Shown here: one piece after another, positions 1 through 13,600 of the stretch
Numbering within the stretch: the first letter of the stretch is position 1
How the letters are laid out: every line of letters starts with the position of its first letter
Source of the DNA: Protonemura montana
Taxonomy: Eukaryota > Arthropoda > Insecta > Plecoptera > Nemouridae
DNA: 64,000 nt
Direction of reading: 5' to 3'
NCBI GenBank assembly: GCA_947568835.1
Contig: OX387612.1
Coordinates: forward strand, 10,666,001 to 10,730,000
Notes under the pieces: generated by a model
The model's input: the letters and a program-made list of their open reading frames with translations, nothing else
The model's database searches: none
Told to the model about the DNA's origin: nothing
Program-made: the position numbers and the translations under genes

Positions 1-443
1 GCACAAGGACTGTCCCCTGCATTGCTACAGTCTAGCCCGTGAGAGAAGATACCAGCACAAGAACTGTCCTTGCATTGCTACAGTCTAGCCCGTGAGAGAA
101 GATACCAGCACAAGGACTGTCCCCTGCATTGCTACAGTCTAGCCCGTGAGAGAAGATACCAGCACAAGGATTGTCCTCTGCATTGCTACAGTCTAGCCCG
201 TGAGAGAAGATAACAGCACAAGGACTGCCCCCTAAATTGCTACAGTCTAGCCCGTGAGAGAAGATACCAGCACAAGGACTGTCCCCTGCATTGCTACAGT
301 CTAGCCCGTGAGAGAAGATACCAGCACAAGGACTGTCCCCTGCATTGCTACAGTCTAGCCCGTGAGAGAAGATACCATTACAAGGACTGTCCCCTGCATT
401 GCTACAGTCTAGCCCGTGAGAGAAGATACGAGCACAAGGACTG
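1..443. repeat. 54-bp minisatellite, about 8 copies
   Basis: The unit begins GCACAAGGACTGTCCCCTGC and ends AGAGAAGATACCA. One copy is 53 bp. Because 54 is a multiple of 3, the minus strand stays open as an 18-residue repeat (FSHGLDCSNAGDSPCAGI); I consider this a by-product. The array may continue left of the window. Confidence 0.95.
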
Positions 444-445
444 AT

Positions 446-741
446 GGTTAGCACGGTGCTACTGACAGTAATACCAGGGTCACTGCTTGGTGCTATGGTG
501 GTGCTATGGTGGTGCTATGGTGGTGCTAGTTAGCACGGTGCTACTGACAGTTATACCAGGGTCACTGCTTGGTGCTATGGTGGTGCTAGTAAGCACGGTG
601 CTACTGACAGTAATACCAGGGTCACTGCTTGGTGCTATGGTGGTGCTAGTTAGCACGGTGCTACTGACAGTAATACCAGGGTCACTGCTTGGTGCTATGG
701 TGGTGCTAGTTAGCACGGTGCTACTGACAGTAATACCAGGG
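446..741. repeat. 60-bp minisatellite (family M60), 5 copies
   Basis: The unit runs TTAGCACGGTGCTACTGACA to CTATGGTGGTGCTAG. The first copy carries an inner expansion of TATGGTGGTGC (about 493-528). The same unit forms an array at 59743-60040, inside a lectin intron. Confidence 0.95.
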
Positions 742-921
742 TTACGAATCACCACTCTAGGTATGCTTATTTTGATTATGGTTGTGTTTTGCTTATTGCT
801 CATAGCTCATCATTATTATTTTGCGCGTAGGGCATGTAGATACATGCAGGTTTGCGGATTATCTTTAAATTTCGAGGTTAATCTTAAACGCTCTATTGTC
901 GATTGGACTTCAGGTCATTAA

Positions 922-1371
922 AATATACCCATGGAAACATGAGGTAGAAGAATTGAGAAGCTCTGTCAGGCGATCTCAGCATCTCCATGGCTACCAAACG
1001 TTGAATCTACCATTGAACCTCCTATGCTAGGCCATGATATACCCGTGGTAACATAAGATAGCAGAATTGAGAAGCTCTGTCAGGTGATCTCAGCATCTCC
1101 ATGGCTACCAAACGTTGAATCTACCATTGAACCTCCTATGCTAGGCCATGATATACCCGTGGTAACATAAGATAGCAGAATTGAGAAGCTATGTCAGGCG
1201 ATCTCAGCATCTCCATGGCTACCAAACGTTGAATCTACCATTGAACCTCCTATGCTAGAACATGATATACCCGTGGTAACATCAGATAGCAGAATTGAGA
1301 AGCTCTGTCAGGCGATCTAAGCATTTCCATGGCTACCAAACGTTGAATCTACCATTGAACCTCCTATGCTA
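922..1371. repeat. 114-bp minisatellite (family M114), 4 copies
   Basis: The unit contains CCATGGCTACCAAACGTTGA, CCTCCTATGCTAGGCCATGA and TTGAGAAGCTCTGTCAGG. The same family forms a larger array at 49557-50372. The 180 bp between it and the M60 array looks unique. Confidence 0.95.
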
Positions 1372-1504
1372 GTTATAATTGTTTGATTTTTTAAGTTGGC
1401 ATTGAAAAAAACTATCTTATTTAACGTTTAGTAAGAACGTGAATTTAGTCTCTCAAAAAGTATACTTCAACAATATTTCCACAATATCAGGCGTTTGATT
1501 TAGT

Positions 1505-1510
1505 TTTATT
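1505..1510 (-). promoter_or_regulatory. Candidate polyadenylation signal overlapping the receptor stop codon
   Basis: Minus-strand AATAAA contains the TAA stop of the receptor (CAA TAA AAC). If used, cleavage near 1475-1495 would leave a 3' UTR of only a few tens of bases, all outside the minisatellites. Seen in sequence; use is inference. Confidence 0.35.
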
Positions 1511-1692
1511 GCCCTGCTTTTTGCCCGCTGGCGTCCCCCGTGGAATTACCATTGCGCATGACGCGGCACGCTCCTTCCGGCGAACCGGATACGCTGTACC
1601 TACTGGTGACTACCTCGCGTCGCGTCAGTCCTTCCGGTGTCAGTTCGACCCCCGGACACCAGGAGAAGAACTGCTTGAATCCGCGTCGGAAC
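1506..1692 (-). CDS. TkR86C-like: Tachykinin-like receptor last exon: helix 8 and C-terminal tail
   Basis: The acceptor is cttctgtgccagcag before G|TTC CGA CGC. The exon completes Arg and encodes FRRGFKQFFSWCPGVELTPE, an amphipathic helix 8 with a Cys that could be palmitoylated. A tail rich in Ser, Thr and Arg follows and ends TAA. The stop codon lies inside an AATAAA hexamer on the same strand. An alternative donor-like site (AATG|GTAATT, near 1549) could splice the last dozen residues to a further exon; I see no evidence for one. The receptor tail is more GC-rich than its flanks. Just downstream (plus 1-1373) lie three contiguous minisatellites. Confidence 0.85.
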
Positions 1693-4600
1693 CTGCTGGC
1701 ACAGAAGATAAGCGTCATGACGTTGGTGCATTTCTGGTGTTGGATTGATTGATTATTGGGGTTTAACGACGAAATGTTTTGACAACTAGCCGTGTGTCCC
1801 TGGTCTAATAGCGTCAGTGAATGAGTGGATGACGGTGAGGATAATAATGAATCTTATCTTGCTTAGAAAGAAGGAGGGGAAACCCGGTGCTGGGCACGTA
1901 GCCTACTCCTGTCGAAGAGCACCAAGAGGACCACCGGCTTAACGTACCTTCCGAAGGACGGTACAACTCGAACAACAGGATTCCTCCACAAATCCATGCT
2001 GTCGAGAGGTTGATAAGCAAGACGAGTGAAGTTGGTTTACTAACTTTCATCCTTCCAGCCTCTCTCCCGAACAGAACTGGTCATGTGTATGATGGTAACC
2101 CATCCAATACCTGACCCAGCGCAGTTTTGCTTAACTTTCATCCCTCCAACCTCTCTCCCGAACAGAACTGGTCATGTGTATGATGGTCACCCATCCAATA
2201 TCTGACCCAGTGCAGTGTTTCTTAACTTTCATCCCTCCAACCTCTCTCCCGAACAGAACTGGTCATGTGTATGATGGTCACCCATCCAACACCTGACCTA
2301 GCGTGCGCAATGTTCCTTAACTTCGGGGATCTCTCGAGAACCGGTTTTTCCAACACGTCAAACCGTTCGGTATTTGTGGTGTTAAACGAGGTATTATTTT
2401 GTTAACGGGCTCCATGGCAATGGTTTTATGTAGTCGTTCAATTGGCGAATGATGATACGGATGCTAGGGATATCTAGCTCAATATAAAAACACTTAATAT
2501 TAAACATATTTAAATTTACTACTGTATCGATTTACTACTCTACTGATTTACCACTGTGCCGATTTCGAATGGTTGACAAAAACACCCGAGCTTTATTAGT
2601 ACAAAGTACAATTAATTAAATAATTACCCAAGGGATGTGATGGGTCACAAGCAGCTAGCAAGAGTCGGGCTCGGCTCTCAGGTGCAATTAGTTTGCCGAC
2701 TGCCTGATTGTCCCCCGGTAATAACAGAGGAAACCTCTGTCCAGGCAAGTTACCAAAATAAACAACAGGCCTTGTTCTCATTTAAATCAGACAATATTGA
2801 CCTTTAAAATACCTCTGTTAGATTGGGCAACACAGCAAAGTTGGTCGAGTCAAGACAGATTAAAATGTTAACACCTGAGAAGATAAACACAATCAAAACC
2901 AAAACCCATCTGACTGCAAATAAAAAAAATAATGTATCATGAGTTGCTGAAACTTTGAACCATAATACCGAACGTTTTGTCGTGTTGGAAGCACTGGTTC
3001 TCATGAGATCAGTGAAGTTCAGCAACACTGCGTTGGGTCAGGTATTGGATAGGTGACCATCATACACATGACCAGCTCTGTTTGGGAGAGAGGTTGGAGA
3101 TATGAAAGTTAGTACAGTGACTGCACTCGCCTTGCTTATCAACCTCTCGACAGCATGGATTTGTGGAGGAATCCTGTTGTTCGCGTTGTACCGTCCTTAG
3201 GAAGGGACGTTAAGCCGGTGGTCCCCTTGGTGCTCTTCGACAGGAGTAGGCTACGTGCCGGCACCGGGCTTCCCCTCCTCTCTTCTAAGCTAGGTTAGGT
3301 TCGTTATTATCCTCATCATCATCCACTCATTCACCGAAGCTAATAGACCAGTGCCGCATGGCCAGATGTCATAACAGTGCGTTGTTAAACACCAAAAATC
3401 AATAAATTAGAACTATGATGAACCACCAATTTCACTTTGATCAATATCTCAAAACCATTAAAATATCAATTATTGACATGAATTATTAAACTGCAAGAAC
3501 AAATAACTGGTCCAACTAACTCATATCAGTAACAACGGCTTTAACAAGCCAATAACATAGTCTTGTGAGCAGCGTGTAGCGGCTGTCAGCTGCTAATGGT
3601 ATTAGTTTTCTAGAAATGGCCGCCATACACTCACTAGACAACATCTATATGGCGTAGCGTATCGCTGGTATGAATTATTCAGAGGGACACTTCGTCGAGT
3701 TCGTGGGGACACGGGGACGACCGCGGTTTTATTTCATTTTGCGGCTGTGTATCGCCGAGTGGTAGAGTTGTTCCAAGAACACTTCCGATGACTCAGGGTG
3801 TAGAACGTTGTGCGATTAGTTCTATAGAAACGACTGGCCTGTTAGTTGGAAAATTATCACCGTATATACGGTAATGATTTTTAATCATTTGATTTATAAA
3901 GAAGACACGAGTTTAAGAACTATCATAATTTGTTTCTGGTTTGTATAAGACAGTGTGCTTGATTTTTTATTTCATTTTGCCACATCGTTTATTTTTTGTT
4001 TGAAATATGCTCCTTTCATTCTGGTGGGCATACAATTATGGTAATTAGCCGTTATTTATAAACATACTTTATGACACAAATAAACTGGCAAAATAACACG
4101 CCTTTTTTGCTGGGAAGATAAAATATTACAGGACATTAATATAAAATTCACAAAACAAACGGCTCCACTAATGAACAAAACGCAGAAGATTAACAGACTT
4201 TTGTGCTGGAAAAGGGTAGTGAATGAAATAGATACGAAATAAAAACCACACATGTATCATATTTTGTGTTCCCGCAATGTGACTTTCATTTGCCACGGGG
4301 AACACGTGAAAGTAGCACTGGGACAGAGTCACATGCCCAGTCGAACACGTGAAAGTTGCACTGGGGCAGAGTCACATGCCCAGTCGAACACATGAAAGTT
4401 GCACTGAGACAGAGTCACATGCCCAGTCGAGCACGTGAAAGTTGCACTGGGACAGAGTCACATGCCCAGTCGAACACATGAAAGTTGTACTGGGGCAGAG
4501 TCACATGCCCAGTCGAACACGTGAAAGTTGCACTGAGACAGAGTCACATGCCCAGTCGAGCACGTGAAAGTTGCACTGGGACAGAGTCACATCCCTAGTC

Positions 4601-7600
4601 GAACACGTGAAAGTTGCACTGGGGCAGAGTCACATGCCCAGTCGAACACGTGAAAGTAGCACTGGGACAGAGTCACATGTCCGGTCGAACATGTGAAAGT
4701 TGCACTGGGACAGAGTCACATGGCCAGTCAAACACGTGAAAGTTGCACTGGGACAGAGTCACATGGCCAGTCAAACACGTGAAAGTTGCACTGGGACAGA
4801 GTCACATGCCCAGTCAAACACGTGAAAGTTGCAATGGGACAGAGTCACATGCCCAGTCGAACACGTGAAAGTTGCACTGGGACAGAGTCACATGGCCAGT
4901 CAAACACGTGAAAGTTGCACTGGGGCAGAGTCACATGCCCAGTCGAACACGTGAAAGTTGCACTGGGGCAGAGTCACATGCCCAGTCGAACACGACATAG
5001 AGGAGAAGAATTGGGCAGAGGATAAAAAATGATATGTTGTGATAATTTACTGACAGCGAATAAAATAAAAGTTCGAGAAATAATAACACACAAATAACAA
5101 AATGGTCTCAAGTGACTTTAGCAAAGTTTTTCTATTTATTTCAACTGCCACTCAGAAGTTTGACGCTTTATTTGAAAATCGTGCTCGGTATTTCAACAAC
5201 TTTTAACAAGGTGTTGAAGTTAAAAGTTTTGCTGGTTTATCTCTCACTAGTGCTTTTATAGTTTTCCTTTCCGCCGCTCAGTTCCTACAAAATCAGGTTA
5301 AATGTCGGTAGTTCAACAAATTTACACCAGACAGACTTCAATATGTCGTTGCTAGAAAGTAGTGCCATTGTGTTGATAGATGGTCAGAAGGACATCATTA
5401 AAATGTAAAGCTTTCAGCTGAGCTTGGTCCCGGTAGGCGCCACCTGATGGCGCTAGCCGCCTTCAACCTCCACAATTAAATAGTTGCGACTGCAATTATT
5501 GATATTTCTATATCAATAGTTGAGGTAAGCATTTATATGAGCTAATTGAGTGCAAAATTCTTTTGGTGGTGGAATGCGTGGAAGGTGATAGGAGATAGTT
5601 TGGAGAAGTTGAAGTTAAGGTTAAAACATGGATAGGAAATTTAATTGATAGAAAAAAAATTAGGAAAGGAAGGCATTGGGATTGTAGAGAGATATGTTGG
5701 TGAGTGGAATTGTGATGTGGTTCGGACGAAAAAGGGATGAAAAATGTAAAACGTTTTTGTGAATTTATAAAAGAGCGGATATGAATGGAAGAACGGAAGA
5801 AAATTCTCAGACATTTAACATAATTATATAAACCTGTTTGAAATAATATAAATATATTATTTAAATAAATCAGTTTTTAAAAAGATTTGCAGCGAGGGTG
5901 ATGTTGTCTAGCAGCATCATCCAGTTGTGATGGTAAAATTTATTTATTTGTGGTGTTTAACGACGCACTGTTTTGACAACTGGCCATGCGGCACTGGTCT
6001 AATGGCGTCGGTCAATGAGTGGATGATGATGAACTTAACTTAGCCTAGAAGGGAGGAGGGGAAACCAGGTACCGGCACGTAGCCAACTCCTGTCGAAGAG
6101 CACCAATGAACCACCGGCTTAACGTCCCTTCCGAAGGACGGTACAACGTGAAAAACAGGATTCCTCTACAAATCCATGCTGTCGAGAGGTTGATAAGCAA
6201 GGCGAGTGAAGTTGCTGTCCTAACTTTCATCCCTTCAACCTCTCTCCCGAACAGAACTGGTCATGTGTATGATGGTCACCCATCCAATAACTTACCCAGC
6301 GCAGTGTTGCTTAACTTCGGTAATCTAACGAGAACCAGTGTTTCCAACACGCCAAACCGTTCGGTGAACTGGTAAAAAAAAAAAATCGTTGGTGAATTTT
6401 TTTAAATTAGCGCTTTTGGTAGAATGCTTTAAACTGTATTTAATCAAAATGATATCAGAAACCTAGTGTCAGTCTATTAGACACGAATAATTATCTAAAT
6501 CAATCTGGTGACCCAAATCGAATGTTTGAGTCACAATTGCGAACGCTGAAAATTTAATCAAATTCAGCTGCATCTCCATTAAGTGCCGTTGAAAGCCTGG
6601 CAATGATAGAATGCAACGGTATTGTTTTAGAATTGTCATTGCGACCGAATTCAATTCGGCAGAAATCAAATAATAACGCCAGTCCGTAATGCACTAATTA
6701 ATTTGTATTGACGCGTTATTGCTGACAATGCATGATATCAATTAATTGGACATCAACTCGACCAATTATGAATTGGATAAATTATATGTGGACAGAACCG
6801 GGCCATTTGGGACAACATTTTTTGTAGTTTTTGTATTTTTTGCAATGACAGCTTAACAGAAGCGCTTTGGTCGTCTGGTAGGACAAGCGAAGTCAAGTTT
6901 CATCTTTTGTTGATTCAAACTAATTGGTAATTTATTATATTAATAATTATTGGTAATAATTTATTTTTTATTTTTCATATGCTTTTTAAAAGTTTAAAAA
7001 GCATATGAAATATATTTAAAAAAATCCCGATAAAAAAAACACAAGCGTATTTATATTTAAGAGGAAGTTAGGAGAATGAACTGCAAAAGGAATCTAAGAA
7101 TAAATACGGAGGAAAGAAATTAAGAAGCAAAGAAATAAAAAAAGAGTATTTGTAGAATTAATTAAAATAACAAGGAATGATTATGAAGACTGCAGGTAAA
7201 TGAAAGTGGTAATGAGGTAAATAAGAAAAGGAATGAAATGGAATTAAGAAACAAATTTGAGAAAACGGAGAAGTACGAGGATCATAGAAGCAAAGAGAGA
7301 ACAGAAGGAAGACATAATTAGAAATAAATTGAAATAACAAACAAAAACAACCTACACAAGTATTTCTAAGAAAAATTCAGAACTAAAATGGGAAAAATTG
7401 AGAGAAAGAAGAAACAATAAACAGTGGAATGTGTGGATGAGAAAGGAGATAGATTAGAGAATTTCAGAGGAAAAAATGGATTTAAATTAATAGTAAGAAA
7501 CGAGAAAAGAAAGATTCTAGAAAGAGGTGTTGGAAAGTGGAATGGAGCCAAAGGGATGAATGAAAAAGCGATGAAAAATGTGAAAGTTTGAGCAAATTTC

Positions 7601-10600
7601 TAAAGAAGGGGATGTGAAAAGAATTTAAGAGAATAGCTAGCCACATAATGTATAAATAGATGACATAATTGTATAAATCTGTTTCAATAAAAATATGTTT
7701 ATTAAGATCTGAAATTAATAACTTACGACCAAACCTTCGTGTGCAGACCACAAACGCGATTAAAACCTACGTGAAAATGTCGGGAAATTGCAGAGGGAAA
7801 TTGAACGGCTGTTGACGCCACTTAGTCGTCATTCTCGGAAATCAAATGAAAATGCAATTATATTTCCATCAGCTGGGCGGCCGTTTACGGTACCCGCGCG
7901 GTGGAAAATGAGTGGGAAAATGAGTGGAAACTGAACCCGAACGCAGAGCGATGGGGCAAAAGTGGAACCGAGTTACCGTAAAGTTTTAATTGCGTATATT
8001 TGCATGTGTTGACCAATTGTGCCGGTGTGCATATGTATTGAGTCAAAAGAGAACTTGAAACGCTCTGTCCGAACTGCCAATATGTTTAGTAATTGATTTT
8101 GCTATCAATACATATAACATTCAGATCATTTTGGTTAAGCTATGTTATGGTGTTTTTACCAGATACATTTTACCACAGGTTGAATTAGGAACATTTAAAA
8201 ATTTTGCATATCAAACACTTTGGATTTTTAATAAATCTTACAATATTTCTTCAGTCGGTCCAGCTTTTTTGTACAATAGATGCCTAACTTCGCAGTGTCG
8301 CTTAACTTAGATATTTCCACATAAACAAGTATTTCCCAATCACCACACTATTATGATGGTTTTTCGACTCATGTCTACTTGATTTATTCTTAGCACTAGT
8401 TTTAACAAAAACTATTTGAACTTGGTTTTGAATGCTAAGTGAAAGACAACTAAATTTCCCAACGTTTCGCAACATATACTAGTTACTTTTTCAAGGGTAA
8501 GAGCAGTCCTGACAATTTTCCAATAACTAAAGAACCACATAAAATTATAACAATTACCTAGTTCAAGCTTCCTAAATGCATCTAAATAAAATAATCAGGG
8601 TCAATAACTTAAAAACTAATGTTGGTAGGTATTATGTATTTTCTGAAATAAGATCTCGAACACATTGGCGTTTTTTACTAACTAATTATGCGTATGTTAT
8701 GTGTATATTAATTTTTGATAGGGCCAGTAAAGCGTTGTTACGGAAAACCATTCAAGACACAAGTAAGACAATTTGGGTTTAAGAAAATATTTGGACGGGT
8801 AGATTAAGAACTAAACGTAAAGAATAAGGAAATTTTGATTGTATCACATAACTTTAGGACAACCTCGAAAAATTGACGTTTTTTCTCAGTTTTTCTTACC
8901 ACACTATTATTTCTCATTAGCATTAAAACAAGGCAATTAAATATAGTTTTGCTATAATTTAGTTTCGTACACGCAACTTGAAATTAAAGTGTTCTCCCCA
9001 CCGGACGACTGTATATTCGAGCATCTGCGGTCCCCTTCATTTCGTGAGTGGAAGCTGGTGTCGAGCGACTCTCATCGATGATACCATCAAATATTTACTC
9101 GCGGCAAATGCGTTCGTAAGGCGATCAAAAATCCTTGGGGAAGAGACATTGGAATACCGTTCCAAGTAGAGTAGGTTTCATTCAAAATGTCTCCCAACAA
9201 CTAGGTCCACTTTTGCTAAATGTTTCAATAGATAGGCAGTGTTTCACGGAGAAAACTACACCAGATCTTGTAAATAGCAAGATTTTTGAAATAACTTAGT
9301 GTAACAAGAACCTTAATGGTAACGGTTAGGTGTAAAAAAATAGTCCCATGGTATGCAATTTATAATTGGAACCACTGACTTAAAAATATAATTTGTAGAA
9401 GCAATTAATAAACAATAATGTGTTTTCAAACGATCATTGATTGAGGTGTTTAACGACGCACTGTTTTGACAACTAACCCTACTGCCCTAGACTGAACTCG
9501 ATGTCGTATAGGAAATCCCATGAAAATCGATTTCATCGCCTAATGGATCCAAGAAAAAAAATCATCTGACATGCGTTTTCAAGTAGACGAACATTAGAAA
9601 AATATAAAGTTAGTTTAATAAATTGACGTTTTTACGCAAATTCCGAACCAATGTTTTTTTTTTTAATTTAAAATAAAGCTTAAAAAAAAACTAAAATCAG
9701 TCATTTTAAATCAAATAATATACTTTTCTTGGCTCACGCGCTGCAATAATGTCTCGATTGTGGAAACTTTTAAGCGCCGACCTGTCTTTTCCCCTTCTAA
9801 CTCCCCAAGGGTCTGTTGATCCCACTCGACGATTCTCCCTTCAGACTCGCGATCCACTGCCGCCTGGATGCCACTGTAGCGATCTAAGTGGCCGCGACAA
9901 ATGAATGAACTCTAAACAAGTGACAGATCTTTAGCAATGCGCTCGTCTTTCTTCAACGAATAGACCAAACAAAATATGAATATGTAAGAAAGTTCAAAAT
10001 GTATGATACCAGGTTATACTTAATGGTTATACTTTATTCCAATAGGTGAACAAATATCTAAGTGTGTTTTCTTATGGGACTTTCATCTCCAGGGGAAAAA
10101 CTGTCTAAAAGTTCTCTCTGAAGATATTTTAACTGGGACCCGGGAGAGTTTTTCCTTTTCCCTCTCGAAAATTCCTAGCATAGAAGTTTTAACCGCCAAA
10201 AAAAGTTTGGGTTGTCAGGTTGAAGCTCCTTAAACAAGCTTTATAGTTCTAAATGCAACAAACAAATATATTTTTGGTCTAGGTTACAAATGGCGTATTT
10301 AAATACCTTTCTCGGAACGCCCCAGGTGTGCACTGGGGGCGATCTGCGTGTTTGACTGGGCATGTGACTCTGTCCCAGTGCAACTTTCACGTGTTTGACT
10401 GGGCATGTGACTCTGTCCCAGTGTAACTTTCACGTGTTCGACTGGGCATGTGACTCTGTCCCAGTACAACTTTCACGTGTACGACTGGACATGTGACTCT
10501 GCCCCAGTGCAACTTTCACGTGTTCGACTGGGCATGTGACTCTGCCCCAGTGCAACTTTCACGTGTTCGACTGGGCATGTGACTTTGTCCCAGTTCAACT

Positions 10601-13600
10601 TTCACGTGTTCGACTGGGCATGTGACTCTGTCCCAGTGCAACTTTCACGTGTTGGACTGGGCATGTGACTCTGTCCCAGTGCAACTTTCACGTGTTCGAC
10701 TGGGCATGAGACTCTGTCCCAGTGCAACTTTCATGTGTTCGACTGGGCATGTGACTCTGTCCCAGTGCCACTTTCACGTGTTCGACTGGGCATGTGACTC
10801 TGTCCCAGTGCAACTTTAAAAGTAGCTCGCTTTCAGGTAACGCCGGATGCACTTTTCTTGCTCCAAGAATATTGACAGTTCAATTGAAAACAAAAATCAA
10901 TTCACTGACTTGTTGTGATCACGTGTTCGGTTGGGAGCGCTCTCGCTCAGAGCTGGTGCAAACCCGGTGGAAAATCAGATAAGTTAAATACCTGCCCCGG
11001 TGCAGGTCAGTCGAAAACGGCAAAAGTGAATTATAGTTTTGTCAAGCACATAGATAATATGAATCTGTAAGACAGTTTGTTTGTACCTTGAGTTCATCCA
11101 GAAGTAGATGATCGGGTTGTACATCGAGTTGGACATGGCAAGCCAGTAGATGGCCAGATAGATTTCCTGGATGTACGGCGAGTTGACCATCTCCGGGAAG
11201 AGGGACGTCAGTATGAAGTATGTGTGAAAAGGCAGCCAGCAGACGACGAAAATTGTCACGACGACCATCATCATTTTCACCACCTGTTGGAAGAAAGCAA
11301 CAGTTTGGTAAATGTTGTTAGATTTTACGTTTGGTTTGTCATCTGCAAGGCGGTTAGAACTTTGTGATTGTTTTTGGACGCATGTCTACTTTATATGAAC
11401 TTAGCGCTAGTTTTGAAAAAAGCTATTTGAACTGCGCTTTGAATGCTAAGTGAAGAACAGCACGGTTCGAATATATTTCCTCAAAAAGTTAGATCATTGT
11501 TTTCTTTTTAATCAGAATAACGAGGTTCAAGCCTCTTTGGTCATCGATAAAGAACTGAGTTAGTTGATGGTTTAAGACTCATGTCTACTTGATGTCAACT
11601 TAGCACTTGTTTTAAGAAAATTTATTTCAACTGGGTTTTGAATGCTAAGTAAAGGGCTACTAAATTTCCCGACGTTTCGCAACATATACTAGTTACTTCT
11701 TCAAGGGTTAGAGCAGTCAAAACCCAGTTTAAATAGTTTTTCTTAATTGAGATAGTTATTTGTATATTATTTAAATTTTAAAATCAATACTTTTTAAAAA
11801 TTACAATTGTGAGCGTTTTAAAGTTTTTAAGACTTTTGCAAAAATGATTCCTTGATACATGCACACTCAACGGTTGTTAAATATTAAAAAAAATTGTTTT
11901 CATCTTTTCAATTAAGATTGACTGTACACTTTGTCTGTTGTTCTCATGGGTTTATTTATTTATTTAAATATCATTTACAATTTTTAAAGTTTGAGTGCCG
12001 CTTTCTTAAAAGGTGATAACTTTAAAAGTTTTAAAAAAGAAGAACTACGACCTGCTCAGATAATTGAAATCATTTTCCACAGTCACGTGTTTTTAATGCG
12101 ATTGTAAATAATTCCTTATCGTGCATTGCCAACTCCTGAACGCAACCCGCACACCAATCATGGCTCCTCCACTAAATAGTAAACGCAACCCGCAGAACAA
12201 ACTCGGCTCCTCTTAACAAACAATTAAATATCATCACTGGTTACCATGACAACATCCGTACTTTAAGTTTGACAACGTCCAGTTAAAGACTGTTCTTCAT
12301 TGTCACAGCCAATCAGAAATAAAATGTTTTTATTTTATTGTTGGTTGAATTACAAACTAGAATTTTAGCTCAAAATCCTCAAATTTTGTTAAGTTGTTAT
12401 CACCATGGTTACAAACACCGCCTGTGATTGGCTGATAATCGTAAGCTCTCTTTATCTAAAGGACACTTAAAAAACCATTATTAAAAAAAGTAAATTTAAT
12501 CTTAAAGGATATAAATAATATTTAGAAGTGTCCATTTGAAAATGTCTGAACTACTGAAATTTTAACAAAAACTATTTCAATTGGGTTTTGAATGCTAAGT
12601 GAAGAACAACTGAATTTCCCAACGTTTCGTAACTTGTACCTGTTACTTTATCAAGGGTAAGAGCAGTCCTGACAATTTTCCGATAACAAAAGAACCACAC
12701 AAAGTTATAACAATTACCAAGTTCAAGCTTCCTAAATGCATCTAAATAAAATAATCAGGGTCAATAAATGAATAATAAATAAATGTAATTTAAATGTTTA
12801 ATGTTAAATAATAAATGTAAAGTAGACATGAGTCTACAGACCGTAATTATATTTGATTGTATTTTTTGTTTTCAAGATACCAAACTGATTCGGATCCCTT
12901 TCATCACTGCGTCCAGCCAAGAGAAGATATTCCGAGCTGAACACGAATCGAATGGATATGAACGGTCACCGGTACACCCGACAAATGGGGACCACGTCGT
13001 GTTGATCGATCGTCCTCCGAGGAATTTGACGCTCGTGATGATAATGTCAGGTACCGGCGATTGGAACGGAATTGGATCGGTGAACGGTCGGCTCTTGTCG
13101 CCCTCCGGCTAGCGGAAGAGGTGCTCGCGCATTTTACACGGATAATTGGATTCCTAGTGCATTTTGACACGCTGGTAGCGAGTTTATATGCCATCTCTTT
13201 TGGGATTCATTACACTTGGATAGAGTGAAATGGGGTTTTAATGATGGTGTCATGCAATGCTTGCGATACTCTTCTGAATTATATTAAAAGAAGTGATAAT
13301 ATGAGCTTTCAACAACGTGTTGTTTAATTATTTATAGAATGTTTATCAAAATAACGATTGTTTTAAATTTCACCGTTGAGTGTAGGTTCTAGGTAGAGTT
13401 TCAACGTCAATGTTACAGTCTCTGCGTGAAAGATGGCCGCCAAATGACTACCTTACCGACAAAAATGCAGAGTACCGGAACATCACGTTAAGTGGAGCCA
13501 CTGTCGTATGAAATTTAATTTCGATATTTCTTGTAGGTTAACTCGCTTTTTAATATCGTTACGTGTTTATCAATCGTTGAGGTAAACATTGATGGAGATT

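Noticed and set aside
32..921. Repeat proteins from 54-bp and 60-bp arrays
   Set aside because: Perfect tandem DNA repeats with frames on both strands, no signal, splice or start context.
2050..2370. 5S rRNA genes
   Set aside because: The 5S-like stretches lack the 3' part of 5S RNA, carry substitutions, and are followed by a SINE body; they are SINE heads.
4300..4994. Resemblance to a CRISPR array
   Set aside because: Units are contiguous without unique spacers, and the genome is eukaryotic; it is a minisatellite. The same holds for all other arrays.
7482..7751. Phe-rich minus frames at 7.1-7.75 kb
   Set aside because: By-products of purine-rich plus-strand DNA in a dispersed repeat.
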